Part shown: positions 62,397 to 64,000 of the stretch, piece by piece
Layout: each line of letters starts with the position of its first letter
How positions within the stretch are numbered: the stretch's first letter is position 1
Assembly (NCBI RefSeq): GCF_000340475.1
Contig: NZ_CM001792.1
Location: 2,422,921 to 2,486,920, forward strand
DNA: 64,000 bases
Source: Oceanobacillus kimchii X50
Lineage (GTDB): Bacteria > Bacillota > Bacilli > Bacillales > Amphibacillaceae
Reading direction: 5' to 3'
Program-made: the position numbers and the translations under genes
The notes under the pieces: generated by a model
What the model was told of the DNA's origin: nothing
What the model saw: only the letters and a program-made list of their open reading frames with translations
The model's database searches: none

Positions 62397-62938
62397 CTAG
62401 ACCAGATTAAGTTCATCAATGTACACCTGTTGTTCTGAATCTTCGTTATGCAAATCAAAATAAAAATGGATGTCCATCTCATCTATCCCATTGAGAGTCC
62501 ATCCATTTTTTATTAGTTTTTTGTATAGTTGTTTCATAGATTTTAAATCTTCTTTAGCCTTTTTCTTTCGGGAAGCCTTTAACTCTTTTATTTGTTCTGG
62601 AGTTAAGACTTCCCCTCCTCGTTTCCCTCTTCTTTTACTTCTTTCGGGTCCTTACCTGTACGAACGTAAAAGAATACGTCTCCGATAACACTTACCAATT
62701 CATGTGAAGGAACACCATCGTAGAATTCATCTATCGTAAATTGGTTACCAAATACATCACAAACAAACCCTACTAGTTCGTCTGTGTTCTCTAAGGTCAT
62801 TTCGGTATAGTCTATGGTTTGTTCGTATTCTAGTAACTTACGATGATGTCTAGCAGAAACAAAAGGAATTTTATAAATTGATTCTTTTCTTTTATTTTCT
62901 CCATCCACTTTTTGTGGTTTATACAGTGTAATTTTCAT
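62397..62938 (-). CDS. Tail assembly chaperone, frameshifted long form (G-T type)
   Basis: The chaperone gene continues past its stop at 62603 in the -1 frame to a TAG at 62397. Shifting at the slippery heptamer GGGAAAC (62621-62627, zero-frame G-GGA-AAC) gives about 106 + 74 residues; the extension reads RGGEVLTPEQIKELKASRKK and ends YIDELNLV. The layout equals the G/GT pair of many siphophages, where the long form loads the tape measure protein. The shift itself is inferred from sequence. Confidence 0.82.
62603..62938 (-). CDS. Tail assembly chaperone, short form (G type)
   Basis: A 111-aa protein (MKITLYKPQKVDGENKRKES... ending EEGNEEGKS) located between the major tail protein and the tape measure gene, the canonical chaperone position. 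It ends seven codons past the GGGAAAC slippery site where a fraction of ribosomes should shift to the -1 frame. Confidence 0.85.
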   Translation of the reverse strand: MKITLYKPQKVDGENKRKESIYKIPFVSARHHRKLLEYEQTIDYTEMTLENTDELVGFVCDVFGNQFTIDEFYDGVPSHELVSVIGDVFFYVRTGKDPKEVKEEGNEEGKS

Positions 62939-62947
62939 AGCTACCTC

Positions 62948-63520
62948 CTACACTTCTGGAACTGTTTCTTCATACACAGATTTAAACCAGTTGTCGATAA
63001 TATCAGCACTCACACTTTCACCATCTTCATCTACTTGCGCTCCAATTTGATCATCTGAAGTACGACGTAAGAATCGACCGTTGATAGTAGGTGTTTGGAA
63101 AGCTGGTGTTTCTTGTTTTGTTTCATAGTTATTTTCTGGCGGTGTAAATTTACCTTTGTATAGAACAGTGTAGCGATATGCACCATTTGCTTTTTCAGCA
63201 CGGAACATTAGTGCAAGGTATGGCGGACGATCGTTTTCACTATCAATTAAAACCCCATCATCATTAACTGTTTTACCTAATACATCAGCTTGTACAGATG
63301 GTTGTAAATCATCGGTGTTAACTACAACTGTAGTTACCCCTCTAGATTCAGCAGTTTCAGCCACACCATCATCCGCTCGTAATTCAGCAGTATTATAGGC
63401 AGGCTGTACGTTCGCTGTAATTGCTCTTCCTAAACGTTTAGGAGTTTCATATACTGTACCGTCTGCATCATCACTTGTAATTTTTGCGTAATAAATATCT
63501 CTTAATCCAACTGTTGGCAT
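62948..63520 (-). CDS. Major tail protein
   Basis: A 190-aa tail-tube subunit of the phi13/TP901-1-like family (MPTVGLRDIYYAKITSDDADG..., YLALMFRAEKANGAYRYTVLYKGKF). It stacks in hexameric rings to make the tail tube. It follows the tail-completion gene with a 1-bp overlap and precedes the G/GT chaperone gene by 9 bp. Confidence 0.88.
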   Translation of the reverse strand: MPTVGLRDIYYAKITSDDADGTVYETPKRLGRAITANVQPAYNTAELRADDGVAETAESRGVTTVVVNTDDLQPSVQADVLGKTVNDDGVLIDSENDRPPYLALMFRAEKANGAYRYTVLYKGKFTPPENNYETKQETPAFQTPTINGRFLRRTSDDQIGAQVDEDGESVSADIIDNWFKSVYEETVPEV

Positions 63521-63843
63521 TATTTTTCCTCCTTTATAATGTAAAACCGTAATACGTAATGAAATAAATTTGTATCCTCTTCAAATAATTCATTTTCGAA
63601 ATTCTTTTTAAAACCCGCTTGTTTCATACGTTGTTTTATTTGTTTCGCTTTGCTGTTAGGGTCCCATGGTGTAAATAAATCAACTTGTACATAAACTGTG
63701 CTGTAAATTTCTTCATCGTCGCTTTGAAAATCAACTTGAGGCAAATAAAAAAAGCGAATATATTCTTTTTCGCTTCCTGTGTAATTCTGATATTCAACTG
63801 GTATTCCTATTGGTCCTAATGTGTCCATTATTAATTGGTTCAT
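63520..63843 (-). CDS. Tail terminator / neck protein (DUF3168-like)
   Basis: A 107-aa protein just upstream of the major tail gene, the usual place of the tail-completion (gpU/gp17-like) protein. It has the typical fold features: IPVEYQNYTGSEKEYIRFFYL followed by YVQVDLFTPWDPNSKAKQI and a C-terminal beta strand pair. Its ATG overlaps the stop of the gp10-like gene (ATGA). Confidence 0.75.
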   Translation of the reverse strand: MNQLIMDTLGPIGIPVEYQNYTGSEKEYIRFFYLPQVDFQSDDEEIYSTVYVQVDLFTPWDPNSKAKQIKQRMKQAGFKKNFENELFEEDTNLFHYVLRFYIIKEEK

Positions 63844-64000
63844 AGGAATGACCTCAATGAATCTCTTATACTATTTGCCATAGCTTGTTCGATTCTAATT
63901 CGATTCTGGTTAAATGCAGGCCCCATAAAAGGTTGTGCAGACATTTTCGAAGTACCAACTTCTAACATGTAACCGTAATAAGCCTTACCTTGGTTATCTA
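63840..64000 (-). CDS. HK97 gp10-like neck protein (C-terminal fragment, cut by the window edge)
   Basis: Only the last roughly 53 codons are in the window. The reading ...YYGYMLEVGTSKMSAQPFMG then PAFNQNRIRIEQ... has the gp10-family signature YGYxxExGTSKMxAxPFMxPA. This protein connects head and tail. The 5' part lies beyond position 64,000. The stop TGA overlaps the next start, as expected for tightly packed late genes. Confidence 0.8.
   Translation of the reverse strand, partial: DNQGKAYYGYMLEVGTSKMSAQPFMGPAFNQNRIRIEQAMANSIRDSLRSFL

Noticed and set aside
63840..63910. Suspected frameshift near the end of the gp10-like gene
   Set aside because: On careful re-reading, one frame runs cleanly through the CGATTCT near-duplication to the TGA that overlaps the next start codon.

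Overview
The window is chromosomal DNA of a low-GC Gram-positive bacterium of the family Bacillaceae; Oceanobacillus, Virgibacillus or a close relative fits best. The evidence is AT-rich coding DNA, strong AGGAGG-type ribosome binding sites with frequent TTG and GTG starts, a SAM-I riboswitch, FadR-, Zur-, WalR- and LexA-like sites, and a gene order like the metNPQ-yusEF-gcvH-yusI-fadEAN region of Bacillus subtilis. Species assignment is inference.

Layout: (1) 1-5,081: methionine ABC importer metNIQ under a SAM riboswitch, then yusE/yusF-like genes, gcvH and an Spx/ArsC-like gene. (2) 5,600-7,450: an insertion relative to the B. subtilis order, holding a putative type I toxin-antitoxin locus, a DinB-family gene and a NaChBac-type sodium channel. 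(3) 7,456-15,169: the fatty-acid beta-oxidation operon fadNAE with a perfect FadR palindrome, divergent from a zinc uptake operon (ATPase, permease, Zur). (4) 15,253-33,347: envelope and housekeeping genes. These include a VLRF1-type release-factor-like protein, a CNNM/CorC transporter behind an unusual structured leader with a small upstream ORF, a BCCT transporter, two paralogous coiled-coil wall proteins (NlpC/P60 and 3D types), the glyoxylate-shunt genes aceBA preceded by a zinc-ribbon microprotein, a DedA protein, an M42 peptidase and copCD. (5) 33,840-40,578: a seven-gene minus-strand operon predicted to make dTDP-Fuc4NAc, load it on a lipid carrier and transfer it outside the cell. (6) 40,840-42,931: arsRBC.

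(7) From about 43.3 kb to the right edge lies a prophage or prophage-like element. Its left arm (43.7-50.5 kb) holds a lipoprotein, a replication-relaxation protein, an FtsK-like ATPase, iteron-like repeats, a Cro/CI regulator, a candidate small RNA, a secreted M23 peptidase with four SH3-like repeats, an SOS-box-controlled YolD operon and a YndM protein. A manganese catalase follows. The lysis cassette (amidase, SPP1-type holin, XhlA) and siphovirus tail genes run on the minus strand to the window edge. The tail genes include a programmed -1 frameshift in the tail chaperone gene and an S74-type tail protein. Between the tail-protein and Dit genes sits an unrelated gene with a zinc-finger-like N-terminus and an R-N-x3-H motif resembling HEPN ribonucleases; it looks like phage cargo, possibly for defence. 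No integrase, portal or terminase is visible, so the element continues past 64,000.

Functional links: FadNAE produces acetyl-CoA that AceA/AceB can turn into C4 acids. RfbA, RfbB, RffA and a GNAT enzyme make one nucleotide sugar used by the adjacent GT2, EamA-like and polytopic membrane proteins. No tRNA, rRNA or CRISPR array was found.
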